DNA of 64,000 nucleotides from Bradyrhizobium sp. 138 (GCF_023074075.1 NZ_JADPKT010000094.1:124001-188000), one strand, 5' to 3'. Shown: positions 1-9,724, counted from the stretch's first letter. A program made the numbers and translations. The notes: generated by a model from the letters alone, not told the origin.

Positions 1-420
1 GCTGAGGCTGACGACGCGGAGCGCGTAGTCCAGCCGCGTGCCCTGCTTGACGGCGCTGATGACGCCGAGCGGAATGCCGATCGAGGCCGAGAACAGCAGC
101 GCCAGGCCGGCGAGCCGCGCCGTGATCGGGATCCGCGGCAAAATCTCCTGCAGCGCCGGCTTCTCCGAGACGTAGGAGTAGCCAAAGTCGCCGCGCAGAA
201 AACCGCTGATCCAGTGCCAATATTGGACGACCAGCGGCTGGTCGATGCCGAGCTCCTTCTCCAGATTGGCCTTGTCGGCGGGATCGACATAGCCGGCGGC
301 GGCGAACAGGATGTCGACGATATTGCCGGGCACGATACGCAGCAGAAGGAAGATGACGACCGAGATCCCGAACAGGGTCACGAGCATCAGGAACAGGCGT
401 CGCACCAGATAGGCAAACAT
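1..420 (-). CDS. Oligopeptide/dipeptide-type ABC transporter permease (DppB-like), 3' end outside window
   Basis: Only the first 140 codons are in the window; the gene runs off the left edge. It starts with an ATG and reads MFAYLVRRLFLMLVTLFG, a single hydrophobic N-terminal helix as in DppB/OppB permeases. A periplasmic stretch typical of the family follows (residues about 35-90, with AGYVDPADKANLEKELGIDQP and a GDFGYSYV motif), and a second helix begins near residue 107. It would form the membrane channel of a peptide-type ABC importer. It lies about 100 bp downstream of the binding protein at 520-2118 on the same strand, so the two are probably one transport unit. The substrate is unknown. 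The family call is secure; the rest of the protein cannot be judged. Confidence 0.9.
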   Translation of the reverse strand, partial: MFAYLVRRLFLMLVTLFGISVVIFLLLRIVPGNIVDILFAAAGYVDPADKANLEKELGIDQPLVVQYWHWISGFLRGDFGYSYVSEKPALQEILPRIPITARLAGLALLFSASIGIPLGVISAVKQGTRLDYALRVVSLS

Positions 421-443
421 CCTTCGCCCTCCGCGAGCCGTTA

Positions 444-492
444 GAGCATGATCCGGAAAGGTGCGTAGCGGTTTTCCGAGAGGATCATGCGC
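444..492. repeat. Rhizobial intergenic palindromic repeat (RIME-like)
   Basis: A roughly 49-bp imperfect palindrome with outer GATC/CATG ends and GGAAA...TTTTCC inner arms. A related copy is at 29541-29589 (shared core GCGAAGCGGTTTTCGGG-like). It sits between the binding-protein gene and the permease gene, where a hairpin could make the downstream permease less abundant than the binding protein. Assignment to the RIME family is from memory of its consensus. Confidence 0.6.
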
Positions 493-519
493 AAAACCAA
501 AAGTCTTCAGCCAGGCAGG

Positions 520-2118
520 CTACTTGTCGAGCCACACATCCTCGTAGCGAAAGCCGTTATAGGAGCTGTTCGACATGATCGTGACGCCCTTGACATGGGG
601 CTGCCAGCACGTGCCGGCCCTTGCATGGAAGATGATCGGGCGGGCGACATCCTCCTGCAGCTTCTTGTCGATCTCCCAGACCAGCGGTTTGCGCTTGCTG
701 GTGTCGGTCTCCTGCGACTGCACGTCGAACAGCTTCTCGATCTCCTTATTGCAATAATTGGTGTAGTTCCGTTCCGAGCCGCAGGAATAGTTCTCGTAGA
801 AGGACTGGTCGGGATCGTCGACGGAATTGCCGGTCAGATTGAGGCCCAGCATATAGTCCTTGCGGGCGACTTTCGGGAACCAGTTCGCAGTCTCGACGAC
901 GTCGAGCTCGCCGTCGATATAGATGCTCTTGAGCTGATCGATCAGAATCACGGCGGGGTCGCGATATTCCGCAAGATTGCGCGTCGAAACCTTCACCGCG
1001 AGGTGCTTGTCGGGGCCGTACCCCGCCTTCTGCATCAGCTTCTTGGCTTGCTCCCGGTTCGCGTTCACGTCGCGGCCATAGCCCGGAATGGTCTCAAGCT
1101 TGTCTTTGGGCATGCCCCAGATGCCCTGAGGCGGCGGCAACATGGTGCCGCCGATATCGGCCTGGCCTTCGAACAGGATGTCGATGAAGGCCTTGCGGTC
1201 GAGTGCAAGTGCCACCGCCCGGCGAATGTCGATGTTGTCGAACGGCGCAGAGGTCGAATTGACGATGATATTGGTCGAAACGTTGGTCGGTTCGACGACG
1301 CAGGTCGCGTTCGGCGCCTGCGACTTGAGGTCCTTCAAAAGCGGGATCGTGATGTGCGTCGGGAAGGTCATGTCGAACTTGCCGGCGACGAAAGCGAGAA
1401 TCGCAGTCGAGCGGTTCGGGATGATCGTGTACTCGATGCCGTCGAGATAAGGCAGGCCCTTCTTCCAATAGTCCGGATTTCGCGTCAGCTTGATCGATTC
1501 ATTGGCCTTGAACTCGACGAATTTGAACGGGCCGGTCCCGATCGGATGGGTGCGCATGTCCGCCGGCGAGACGTGACAGGGGTAGACCGGCGTATAGCCG
1601 GAGGCCAGCATTGCCAGCAGGGAGGGCTGCGGCCGCTTCAGGTCGAAGGAGACCTCGAAATCGCCGCTCGTCGTGATCTCGTTGACTTCGCTGTACCAGG
1701 CCTTGCGCGGATTCTGCCGCAGCTTCTGCTGCGATTTGCCCATCAGGAGATCGAAGCTGCATTTGACGTCGGCCGATGTGAACGGCTTGCCATCGTGCCA
1801 TTTGATGCCCTGGCGCAGCTTGAATGTCAGCTTCTTGTTGTCGCTGCTCCAGGACCAGCTTTCGGCCAGCTCAGGCCGGAGGGTATCGGGACTGTTCTGC
1901 GCGATGTGCTGGTCATAGATGACGAGATTATTGAAGACCCCCATGAACGGCACGTTGATCGAATAGGTCGCGCCTTCGAGGATCGACGCGTTGGCCGGAC
2001 TGTCGCGGTGATACATCCGCAAGATCCCGCCCTGCTTGGGCTCGCCTGCGAGCGTGGTGGTTGAGGCCGTCAGCACAGATAGCGCCGCCATTGCGGCGAG
2101 CGCCCACACGCTCCGCAT
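520..2118 (-). CDS. ABC transporter substrate-binding protein, family 5 (peptide/nickel type)
   Basis: 532 residues. An N-terminal Sec signal (MRSVWALAAMAALSVLTAS...) is followed by EPKQGGILRMYHRDSP and the family-5 pattern: AESWSWSSDNKKLTFKLRQGIKWHDGKPFTSADVK-type segment, then an RNPDYW segment and C-terminal lobe. It should bind its ligand in the periplasm and deliver it to the DppB-like permease downstream. The start at 2118 is preferred because GGGAGG lies six bases upstream; the ATG two codons earlier overlaps that site and the longer frame to 2262 has no signal peptide. About 228 bp separate it from the acyl-CoA ligase upstream. The ligand cannot be read from sequence; the operon hints at a carboxylate or aromatic acid rather than a peptide. 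Confidence 0.93.
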   Translation of the reverse strand: MRSVWALAAMAALSVLTASTTTLAGEPKQGGILRMYHRDSPANASILEGATYSINVPFMGVFNNLVIYDQHIAQNSPDTLRPELAESWSWSSDNKKLTFKLRQGIKWHDGKPFTSADVKCSFDLLMGKSQQKLRQNPRKAWYSEVNEITTSGDFEVSFDLKRPQPSLLAMLASGYTPVYPCHVSPADMRTHPIGTGPFKFVEFKANESIKLTRNPDYWKKGLPYLDGIEYTIIPNRSTAILAFVAGKFDMTFPTHITIPLLKDLKSQAPNATCVVEPTNVSTNIIVNSTSAPFDNIDIRRAVALALDRKAFIDILFEGQADIGGTMLPPPQGIWGMPKDKLETIPGYGRDVNANREQAKKLMQKAGYGPDKHLAVKVSTRNLAEYRDPAVILIDQLKSIYIDGELDVVETANWFPKVARKDYMLGLNLTGNSVDDPDQSFYENYSCGSERNYTNYCNKEIEKLFDVQSQETDTSKRKPLVWEIDKKLQEDVARPIIFHARAGTCWQPHVKGVTIMSNSSYNGFRYEDVWLDK

Positions 2119-2346
2119 GCTCATCCTCCCTTGACATCGGCCTTTTGCAGCCTGTTTGTCGCAACGATAGCACGCAAGTTGAGGGAGGCAACCCCGGTAA
2201 GGCCGCATGCCGTCTCGACAATTCGGATGACGCAAGGCCGCAGGAAGCTCACACTTCCGCAATGTGAGAGTGCAAGTGCGAACGGACGCCTCGCGCGTCC
2301 ATGTTGCGCATATGCCGGGACGGCAGCGGAGTATGCCGCCCCACCC

Positions 2347-3897
2347 TCAAACAATCCGTGACGCCTTGTTCCCCCAATATCGATCCCTCAGCAGGCGCTT
2401 GTACAGCTTCCCGGTCGGCAGCCGCGGCAATTCCTTCTCGAAATCGACCGAGCGCGGCACCTTCTGCCGCGACAGAGATTTTGCGCAGAAGGCGATCAGC
2501 TCTTCGGCGAGAGCCGGCCCCGGCACCACGCCTGGCATCGGCTGCACCACCGCCTTCACCTCTTCGCCGAGATCGGGATTGGGCACGCCGAACACAGCGG
2601 CATCGGCGACTTTCGGATGGGTGATCAGGAGATTTTCGCATTCCTGCGGATAGATGTTCACGCCACCGGAGATGATCATGAAGGTCGCGCGATCGGTGAG
2701 GTAGAGGAAGCGGTCCTCGTCGACATAGCCGACATCGCCGACCGTACTCATGCTGCCGTCGGCCGAACGCGCCTCCCTGGTCTTCTCAAGGTCGTTGAAA
2801 TACTCGAACGGCGAGGCGGTCTTGAACCAGACCTGGCCCGGCGTGCCGGTCGGGCATTCCCGCATGTTCTCGTCGAGGATGTGGAGGTCGCCGAGCAGCA
2901 CCTTGCCGACGGTGCCGCGATGAGCGAGCCATTCCTCGCTGTTGCAGGCGGTGAAGCCGAGGCCCTCGGTCGCGCCGTAATACTCGTGAATGATGGGTCC
3001 CCACCATTTGATCATGTCGTCCTTGACCAGGGCCGGGCAGGGCGCGGCGGCGTGGATCGCGATCTCCAGCGAGGACAGATTGTAGCGGCTGCGCACCTCT
3101 TCCGGCAACTTCAGCATGCGCGAGAACATCGTCGGCACCAGCTGAGTGTGGGTGATGCCCCATTGCTCGACGAGTTCGAGGTAACGCTCGGGATCGAAGC
3201 TTTCCATGATGATCACGGTGCCGCCCATGCGGATCGTGAGGTTCACGGCCGCTTGCGGTGCGGAATGATAGAGCGGAGCCGGCGACAGGTAGACCATGCC
3301 CTCACGGTAGTGCCAGAGCTTGGTCAGGAAATCGAATAGCGGCAGATTGTGCTTCGGCGGCTCCTCCGGCAGTGGCCGCAAAATGCCCTTGGGCCGTCCG
3401 GTGGTGCCGGACGAATAGAGCATGGCGGTGCCGAGCCATTCATCCGCAATCGGTGTTGCCGGCATATCGGCGGTCACCTCGGCAAGGCCGACGATGCGGT
3501 CGCTCTCGCCGGGGCCATCGGCGACGATGCAGAGCTTGATATCGGGGCAGGCCTGGATCGCTTCTCGTGCGATGTCGAGTTTTGCCACCGACGTGATCAG
3601 AATCCGGGACTGACTGTTGACGAGCAGATAGGCCAGCTCGCCCGGCGTCAGGAAGGAATTGATGCAGGTGTAATAGAGACCAGAGCGTTCGCCCGCGCCG
3701 CAGGTCTCCAGATAGCGCGAATTGTTCTCCATGAAGATCGAATAGTGATCCAGCCGCTTCAAGCCGTGCTTGCGGAACAGGTGCGCCAGCCGGTTGCTGC
3801 GTGCATCGAGCTCGCGATAGGTGACGGCCTCGCCCGTGGCCGCCATGATGAAGGCGGGCTGCAGCGGACGCAGGCGGGCATGCTGACCTGGATACAT
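2347..3897 (-). CDS. Acyl-CoA synthetase (class I adenylate-forming ligase)
   Basis: 516 residues, about the usual length. It activates a carboxylate with ATP and joins it to CoA. The P-loop YSSGTTGRPKG is at residues 161-171, the YYGATEG motif lies near 303-309, and the C-terminal catalytic lysine motif LPTGKLYKR is near 495-503. The start has GGAGG four bases upstream. It begins 18 bp after the alcohol dehydrogenase stop, so the two are co-transcribed. Together with the downstream transporter this suggests import and CoA activation of an organic acid. The exact substrate is unknown; fatty, cinnamic or other aryl acids are all possible. Confidence 0.93.
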   Translation of the reverse strand: MYPGQHARLRPLQPAFIMAATGEAVTYRELDARSNRLAHLFRKHGLKRLDHYSIFMENNSRYLETCGAGERSGLYYTCINSFLTPGELAYLLVNSQSRILITSVAKLDIAREAIQACPDIKLCIVADGPGESDRIVGLAEVTADMPATPIADEWLGTAMLYSSGTTGRPKGILRPLPEEPPKHNLPLFDFLTKLWHYREGMVYLSPAPLYHSAPQAAVNLTIRMGGTVIIMESFDPERYLELVEQWGITHTQLVPTMFSRMLKLPEEVRSRYNLSSLEIAIHAAAPCPALVKDDMIKWWGPIIHEYYGATEGLGFTACNSEEWLAHRGTVGKVLLGDLHILDENMRECPTGTPGQVWFKTASPFEYFNDLEKTREARSADGSMSTVGDVGYVDEDRFLYLTDRATFMIISGGVNIYPQECENLLITHPKVADAAVFGVPNPDLGEEVKAVVQPMPGVVPGPALAEELIAFCAKSLSRQKVPRSVDFEKELPRLPTGKLYKRLLRDRYWGNKASRIV

Positions 3898-3915
3898 TTA
3901 TCCTCCGGCTTTGGA

Positions 3916-5070
3916 TCAAGCGGCGAGAAGCAGGATTTCGCGCACGTCTGCGGGGCCATCGATCTTGCGCGGGTTGCGCGGAATCCAGTTCGTGCGCATC
4001 GCCTGTTCGGCGATGGCGTCGAAATGCTCGGGCAACACATGCACTTCGGTGAGGCTGCGCGGCATGCCGAGCGAGCGGATGAAGGCATCGAGCACGTCGG
4101 CGGCGTTGTGGCCGGGGAAGCCCATCGCGGCCGCGACGATCATTTGCCGCTCGGCATTGTCGCGCGCATTCCAGCGCATCACCGCCGGCAGCATGACGCA
4201 GGAGGTGTATCCGTGCGGCACGTCGAAGGCCCCGCCCAGCACATAGCCGATGCCATGGCTCGCGCCCATCGGCACGCCGGCCGCGAGGGCGCCCATCGAC
4301 AGCCAGGTGCCGATCTGCGCATCCATCCGCGCGTCGAGATCGGACGGATCGGCCTTCACCCGCGGCAGCGCGTCGGCAAGCATGGCGAGGCCCTTCACCG
4401 CTTGCGCGTCCGCGTAGGGATGCGTCTCACGCGAGCAGATCGCCTCGACGCAATGGTCGACGGCGCGGACCCCGGTCGACAGGAACAGCCATTCCGGCGT
4501 GTGCACGGTGATGCCAGGGTCGAGGATGGTCGCTCGCGGCACGAGAAGCGGATGCCGCAGCATCTGCTTCACATGCGTTGTGCGGTCGGTGACACCGGCA
4601 ATCGCGCTGAACTCGCCGCCGGCGATCGTGGTCGGAACGCTGATCTGCCGCACCGTCGGCGCAGTCATCTGGGGTGCGACGCCTTTGTGGACGCGGATGC
4701 GCTCGATGCCGTCGATATCGGTGATGCCGTTGGCGAGGCAGAGCTGCACCGCCTTGGCGCCGTCGGTGATCGAGCCGCCGCCCACGGTGACGATCAGGTC
4801 GGCATTCACCTCGCGCGCCGCATGGGTGGCGGCGATCACCGCCTCGCGCGGCGTATGCGCCGGCATGGCGTCGAACATGCCGGCGCAGCGGGAGCCCAAC
4901 GCATGCTTGATCTGCTCGATTTCGTCGGTCTGCCGGTTAAGCGTGCCCGAAACCATCAGGAAGGCACGATTTGCTCCCAGCCGGTCCATCTGCGCGACGA
5001 TTGCGCCGGCCGCAGGATGGCCGAACACGACCTCCTCGATCGCGCCGAAAACGACACGTCCCTGGTGCAC
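3916..5070 (-). CDS. Iron-containing alcohol dehydrogenase / maleylacetate reductase-like
   Basis: 384 residues from the proposed GTG start. The NAD(P)-binding GGGSITDGAK motif and the metal-site segments DHCVEAICS and ASHGIGYVLGGAFDVPHGY mark the iron-dependent alcohol dehydrogenase superfamily, and the overall pattern leans to the maleylacetate-reductase branch. An ATG at 5139 would add 23 residues (MTRGVHTARLRPQ...) that look unlike the family; GGGAGG placed six bases before the GTG at 5070 decides for the shorter form. It is the first gene of a unit with the acyl-CoA ligase. Maleylacetate reduction is a guess from similarity; no ring-cleavage genes are adjacent. Confidence 0.88.
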   Translation of the reverse strand: MHQGRVVFGAIEEVVFGHPAAGAIVAQMDRLGANRAFLMVSGTLNRQTDEIEQIKHALGSRCAGMFDAMPAHTPREAVIAATHAAREVNADLIVTVGGGSITDGAKAVQLCLANGITDIDGIERIRVHKGVAPQMTAPTVRQISVPTTIAGGEFSAIAGVTDRTTHVKQMLRHPLLVPRATILDPGITVHTPEWLFLSTGVRAVDHCVEAICSRETHPYADAQAVKGLAMLADALPRVKADPSDLDARMDAQIGTWLSMGALAAGVPMGASHGIGYVLGGAFDVPHGYTSCVMLPAVMRWNARDNAERQMIVAAAMGFPGHNAADVLDAFIRSLGMPRSLTEVHVLPEHFDAIAEQAMRTNWIPRNPRKIDGPADVREILLLAA

Positions 5071-5160
5071 GTCTGTCCTCCCGGACAATTCGTCTTGTTC
5101 TTGTGGGCGTAATCTAGCCGTGTGGACGCCCCTCGTCATGTGTGAAGACGCTGGCGTTTT

Positions 5161-5194
5161 GCCTCCTCCCTCGCCCCGCTTGCCAGGAGGAGGC
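5161..5194. repeat. Inverted repeat in divergent promoter region
   Basis: Perfect 9-bp arms (GCCTCCTCC / GGAGGAGGC) around a 16-base loop, between the dehydrogenase start and the RND adaptor gene. No TetR- or MarR-type regulator is adjacent, so an operator role is unsupported; it may be a fragment of a dispersed repeat. Confidence 0.4.
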
Positions 5195-5354
5195 GAAGAC
5201 CGTCTTTCCTGTCAACCCGCCATCCGGTCAGGCCATGCCTGGAAGCATTGCGCGCACCGCGGCCTTGAAGAGTTCATCTTTGCCACCCATCTTGTGGCGC
5301 CCGCAGGTAGAGGCGTACCCTGCTTCTTCTGCGGTTTTTGTGCGAGGACCTGGG

Positions 5355-6560
5355 ATGAGCGGACCGGACGGAAGCGAGCAGTTTGTCAAAAAGCACGATT
5401 TCGTTCTGGCCCGAGTAGGCGCAATCGTCGCGCTTGTCGGCGCGACATTCGCGCTCACCGGTTGTGGCCAGCCGGCCTCGCAGGCATCTGCCCCGCCGCC
5501 CGCACCGGTGACAGTGGCTCAGCCGGTCAAGCGCACCGTCACCGATTGGGACGAGTTCACCGGCCGCTTCGAGGCGGTCGAGGAGGTGCAGGTACGCCCG
5601 CGCGTCGGCGGCTTCGTCAACTCGGTCGAATTCCAGGACGGCGCCATCGTGCGTCAGGGTGACCTGCTTTACGTGATCGACCCGCGCCCGTTCGAGGCGG
5701 TGGCCACGCAGGCGGAGGGCCAGCTGTCGGATGCCCGCGCCAGGGTGGAGCTTGCCAAGCGCGAGCTCGATCGTGCCCTCAGCCTGGTGCAGACCAGCGC
5801 GGTCTCCGAGCAGGTCGTCGATCAGCGCCGTCAGGCCTTGCAGGCCGCGCACGCCGCCGAGGTGCAGGCCGAAGGCGCGCTCAAGGCCGCCAAGCTCAAC
5901 ATTGAATTCACGCATGTGTCGGCGCCGTTGACGGGCCGCGTCAGCCGCCATCTCGTCAGCCCCGGTAATCTCGTGCAGGGCAGCGACAACGGCGCCTCGA
6001 CCCTCTTGACCTCGATCGTGACCCTCGACCCGATCTACGTCTATTTCGACATGGATGAAGCGACCTTCATCAAATACAGCAAGCTGTGGTTCGAAGGCCG
6101 CCGCCCGAGCTCGCGCGATACGGCGAACCCGGTGCAGGTGACGCTCGCCGGCGAGACCAAGCCGTCGCATGAAGGCACCATCAACTTCCTCGACAACCGC
6201 CTCGACGTCTCCACCGGCACGCTGCGCAGCCGCGCCGTGGTCAAGAACACCGATCTGTCGATCCTGCCCGGCCAGTTCGGTCGCGTCCGCCTGATCGGCA
6301 GCGCGCCTTACGAAGCGCTGCTAATTCCCGACGTCGCGATCGCGACCGACCAGTCCCGCAAGATCGTGTTCGTCGTCAAGCCCGACGACACGGTCGAGGC
6401 GCGTCCCGTCGTGCTCGGGCCGCTGGACGACGGCCTGCGCGTGATCCGCGAAGGATTGAAGGCGGAGGACCGCGTCATCGTCAATGGCATCCAGCGTGCC
6501 CGGGTCGGCGCCAAGGTCGCCCCGCAGACGGCGCCAGCCCCGGCCGGTGGCAAGTCATGA
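5355..6560 (+). CDS. RND efflux periplasmic adaptor (membrane fusion protein), lipoprotein
   Basis: 401 residues. It links the inner-membrane RND pump to an outer-membrane channel. The N-terminus has a hydrophobic segment ending in the lipobox LTGC (Cys37), so it is probably a lipoprotein like AcrA/MexE. The barrel-sandwich motif with RPRVGGFV and RQGDLLYVIDPRP, a long alpha-hairpin (about residues 115-190) and the GRVSRHLVSPGNLV return strand are in family order. The ATG at 5355 is chosen because it gives the signal peptide and has GAGG seven bases upstream; the open frame back to 5142 lacks both. The stop overlaps the pump gene by four bases (ATGA). Confidence 0.95.
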   Translation: MSGPDGSEQFVKKHDFVLARVGAIVALVGATFALTGCGQPASQASAPPPAPVTVAQPVKRTVTDWDEFTGRFEAVEEVQVRPRVGGFVNSVEFQDGAIVRQGDLLYVIDPRPFEAVATQAEGQLSDARARVELAKRELDRALSLVQTSAVSEQVVDQRRQALQAAHAAEVQAEGALKAAKLNIEFTHVSAPLTGRVSRHLVSPGNLVQGSDNGASTLLTSIVTLDPIYVYFDMDEATFIKYSKLWFEGRRPSSRDTANPVQVTLAGETKPSHEGTINFLDNRLDVSTGTLRSRAVVKNTDLSILPGQFGRVRLIGSAPYEALLIPDVAIATDQSRKIVFVVKPDDTVEARPVVLGPLDDGLRVIREGLKAEDRVIVNGIQRARVGAKVAPQTAPAPAGGKS

Positions 6561-9500
6561 ATCTCGGTCGTCTCTCCATCAACCAGCCCATCCTGGCGAT
6601 GGTGCTGTCGATCGTGCTCTTGATCGTCGGCGCGATCGCCTACACCACGCTCCCGGTCTCCGAATATCCGCAAGTGGTGCCGCCGACCGTGGTCGTCACC
6701 ACGCAATATCCCGGCGCCTCCGCACAGACCGTGTCCGACACCGTCGCCGCACCGATCGAGCAGGAGATCAACGGCGTCGAGGACATGCTGTATCTCTACA
6801 GCCAGGCGACCTCGAACGGCCAGCTCACCATCACCGTCACCTTCAAGCTCGGCACCGATCTCGACAAGGCCCAGGTACTTGTGCAGAACCGCGTCGCGAT
6901 CGCGCAGCCGCGCCTGCCCGAGGAAGTCCAGCGCAACGGCGTCACCACGCGCAAGAACTCGCCCGACATCCTGATGGTCGTGTTCATGCTGTCGCCCGAC
7001 GACACCTTCGACCAGCTCTACATCTCGAACTACGCACTGCTCCAGGTCCGCGACCAGCTGCTGCGCCTCGACGGCGTCGGCGACATCCAGATCTTTGGCG
7101 CGCGCGATTACTCGATGCGGCTGTGGCTCGATCCTGACCGCATCGCCAATCTCGGCCTGACCTCGGGCGAGGTGCTGGCGGCCATCCGCGCCCAGAACGT
7201 GCAGATCGCCGGTGGCCAGATCGCAGAGCCGCCGATCGCGGACCGCGCTTTCCAGCCGAACCTCACCTTCACGGGCCGCCTGAAGGATCAGAAGCAGTTC
7301 GAGGACATCCTGATCAAGGCCGGCTCCGACGGCCGCGTGGTGCGGTTACGCGACGTTGCCCGCATCGAGCTCGGGGCACTGGCGTATTCCACCAACAGCT
7401 TCCTGCTGCGCAAATCGGCGGTTGCCATGCTGGTAACGCAGCGGCCCGGATCGAACGCGCTCGCGACGGCAAAGAACATCTCCGACACCATGACGAAGCT
7501 CAAGGAGAGCTTCCCGAAGGGCCTCGACTATAATATCGGCTACAACCCGACCGAGTTCATCGCGCAGTCCGTTCACGAACTGATCAAGACCATCTACGAG
7601 GCCATGCTGCTCGTGGTCGTCGTGGTGCTGGTGTTCCTGCAGGGATGGCGGCCTGCGATCATTCCGATCATCGCGATACCGGTCTCGCTGGTCGGCACCT
7701 TCGCGGTGATGGCCGCGCTGGGCTTCTCCATCAACAATCTCACGCTGTTCGGCCTCGTCCTTGCCGTCGGCATCGTGGTCGACGACGCCATCGTGGTGGT
7801 CGAGAATGTCGAACGGCATTTGGAGCACGGCATGAGCCGGCGCGACGCCGCGCTCAGGACCATGGAGGAGGTCGGCGGCGCGCTGGTCTCGATCGCGCTG
7901 GTGCTGTGCGCGGTGTTCGTTCCGACGGCGTTTTTGGGCGGCATTTCCGGGCAGTTCTTCCAGCAATTCGCGGTCACCATTGCAGTTGCGACCGCCATCT
8001 CCTGCTTCTGCTCGCTGACCCTTTCGCCGGCGCTGGCTTCGCAGATCCTCACACCGCATGAAGCGAAGCGGCCGCCGGCAGGCTGGAATGTCATCGCGCG
8101 GGCGTGGGGTGCCTTCACCGGGGTCTTCAACCGCGTGTTCGACCGGCTGGCGCACGGCTATGCGGGCCTTGCCGATTTCGTGATCCGGCATTCGGTGGTG
8201 ATGCTCCTGATCTACGTCGTGCTGATCGGTAGCGCCGGCTGGCTGATCGTGACCACGCCGCAAGGCTTCATCCCGGCGCAGGATCGCGGCTACGTCATCG
8301 TCTCCGTGCAATTGCCCGGTGCGGCCTCGCTGGCGCGCACCACCGAAGTCGTGCGCGAGATCGAGCGGATCGCGCTGGATACGCCGGGTATCGTCCGCGT
8401 CGCCGCCTTTGCCGGCTTCTCCGGCGCCACGCGAACGCAGGCCGGCAATGCCGCGGCGCTGTTTCCGGTGTTCGACGAACCCGAGGCCCGGATAAAGAAG
8501 GGATTGTCCGCGAACGCCATCACGGTCGAGCTGCGCAAGCGCCTGTCCGCGATCCAGGGCGCCTTCATCATCGTGATTCCGCCGCCGGCCGTGCCCGGCA
8601 TCGGCACCGGCGGCGGCTTCACCATCCGCATCCAGGACCGCCAGGGCCGCGGGCCTGAGCTGCTCGCTGCCGCCACCGACGAGCTTGTCGCCGCGGCGCG
8701 CAAATCGCCTTCGCTGCTCGGTCCCTCGGTGTTCTCGCCGTTTGCGGCCAACACGCCGCAGCTCTTCGTCGATATCGACCGCACCAAGGCGCAGAAGCTC
8801 GGCGTTCCCATTGCGAATATCAACGACACGATCCAGAGCTATTTCGGATCGACCTATGTCAACGACTTCAACCTGTTCGGCCGCACCTATCACGTCACCG
8901 CACAGGCCGACTTCCCGTTCCGGAAAGAACCCAGCGATCTCGCGCGCCTGCGCACGCGCAACGCCGCCGGCGACATGGTGATGCTCGGCAGCGTGGTCGA
9001 ATTCAAGGACGTCTCGGGCCCCGACCGCGTCGCGCGCTACAATCTCTATGCCGCGTCCGAGCTCCAGGGCGAGCCGGCACCGGGCACCAGCTCGACCACC
9101 GCGCTCAACACCATCAAGAAGCTGGCAGATGACACCTTGCCGAGCGGCTTCACCTTCGAATGGACGGACCTGTCCTATCAGCAGATCACCGGCGGCAATG
9201 CCGGCCTCTACGTATTCCCGATCTGCGTGCTGTTCGTCTACCTCGTGCTCGCCGCACAATACGGCAGCTGGACCTTGCCGTTCGCGGTGATCCTGATCGT
9301 GCCGATGTGCCTGCTCGCTGCCACCATCGGTGTCCGCATCATGGGGCAGGACGTCAACATCCTTACCCAGATCGGCTTCGTCGTGCTGGTGGGATTGGCG
9401 GCAAAGAATGCGATCCTGATCGTCGAGTTCGCGCGCGACATCGAGCTCGAAGGCAAGTCGCGGCTGGAGGCCGTGATCGAAGCCTGCCGCCTGCGCCTGC

Positions 9501-9724
9501 GGCCGATCCTGATGACCTCCTTCGCCTTCATCCTCGGCGTGCTGCCGCTGGTGATCTCGACCGGCTCCGGCTCGGAGATGCGGCAGGCGGTCGGCGTCGC
9601 CGTGTTCTTCGGCATGATCGGCGTCACCCTGTTCGGCCTGTTGTTCACGCCGATCTTCTATGTGGTGGTGCGGAACCTGGCGGAGGGGCGGAACGAGGGG
9701 AAGAAGCCGGAGGTCGTGGCCTGA
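6557..9724 (+). CDS. RND multidrug efflux pump, HAE1 family (AcrB/MexF-like)
   Basis: 1055 residues, full length. Proton-driven inner-membrane exporter of hydrophobic and amphiphilic compounds. The proton-relay aspartates are seen in GIVVDDAIVVVENVER (Asp409 and Asp410), and the partner lysine in GLAAKNAILIVEF near residue 945. The N-terminal MNLGRLSINQPILAMVLS and the duplicated porter/transmembrane layout are as expected. It is translationally coupled to the adaptor gene upstream. No outer-membrane factor gene lies in the window, so the channel must come from elsewhere. No local regulator is evident. Confidence 0.96.
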   Translation: MNLGRLSINQPILAMVLSIVLLIVGAIAYTTLPVSEYPQVVPPTVVVTTQYPGASAQTVSDTVAAPIEQEINGVEDMLYLYSQATSNGQLTITVTFKLGTDLDKAQVLVQNRVAIAQPRLPEEVQRNGVTTRKNSPDILMVVFMLSPDDTFDQLYISNYALLQVRDQLLRLDGVGDIQIFGARDYSMRLWLDPDRIANLGLTSGEVLAAIRAQNVQIAGGQIAEPPIADRAFQPNLTFTGRLKDQKQFEDILIKAGSDGRVVRLRDVARIELGALAYSTNSFLLRKSAVAMLVTQRPGSNALATAKNISDTMTKLKESFPKGLDYNIGYNPTEFIAQSVHELIKTIYEAMLLVVVVVLVFLQGWRPAIIPIIAIPVSLVGTFAVMAALGFSINNLTLFGLVLAVGIVVDDAIVVVENVERHLEHGMSRRDAALRTMEEVGGALVSIALVLCAVFVPTAFLGGISGQFFQQFAVTIAVATAISCFCSLTLSPALASQILTPHEAKRPPAGWNVIARAWGAFTGVFNRVFDRLAHGYAGLADFVIRHSVVMLLIYVVLIGSAGWLIVTTPQGFIPAQDRGYVIVSVQLPGAASLARTTEVVREIERIALDTPGIVRVAAFAGFSGATRTQAGNAAALFPVFDEPEARIKKGLSANAITVELRKRLSAIQGAFIIVIPPPAVPGIGTGGGFTIRIQDRQGRGPELLAAATDELVAAARKSPSLLGPSVFSPFAANTPQLFVDIDRTKAQKLGVPIANINDTIQSYFGSTYVNDFNLFGRTYHVTAQADFPFRKEPSDLARLRTRNAAGDMVMLGSVVEFKDVSGPDRVARYNLYAASELQGEPAPGTSSTTALNTIKKLADDTLPSGFTFEWTDLSYQQITGGNAGLYVFPICVLFVYLVLAAQYGSWTLPFAVILIVPMCLLAATIGVRIMGQDVNILTQIGFVVLVGLAAKNAILIVEFARDIELEGKSRLEAVIEACRLRLRPILMTSFAFILGVLPLVISTGSGSEMRQAVGVAVFFGMIGVTLFGLLFTPIFYVVVRNLAEGRNEGKKPEVVA

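Noticed and set aside
487..2064. 525-codon open frame on the plus strand opposite the binding-protein gene
   Set aside because: Long antisense frames are expected in high-GC coding DNA. The translation is rich in R, D and H without any family pattern, while the minus strand encodes a clear family-5 binding protein.
7346..9259. 637-codon open frame antisense to the RND pump
   Set aside because: Mirror of a strongly conserved gene; composition is typical of shadow frames and no ribosome site was seen.
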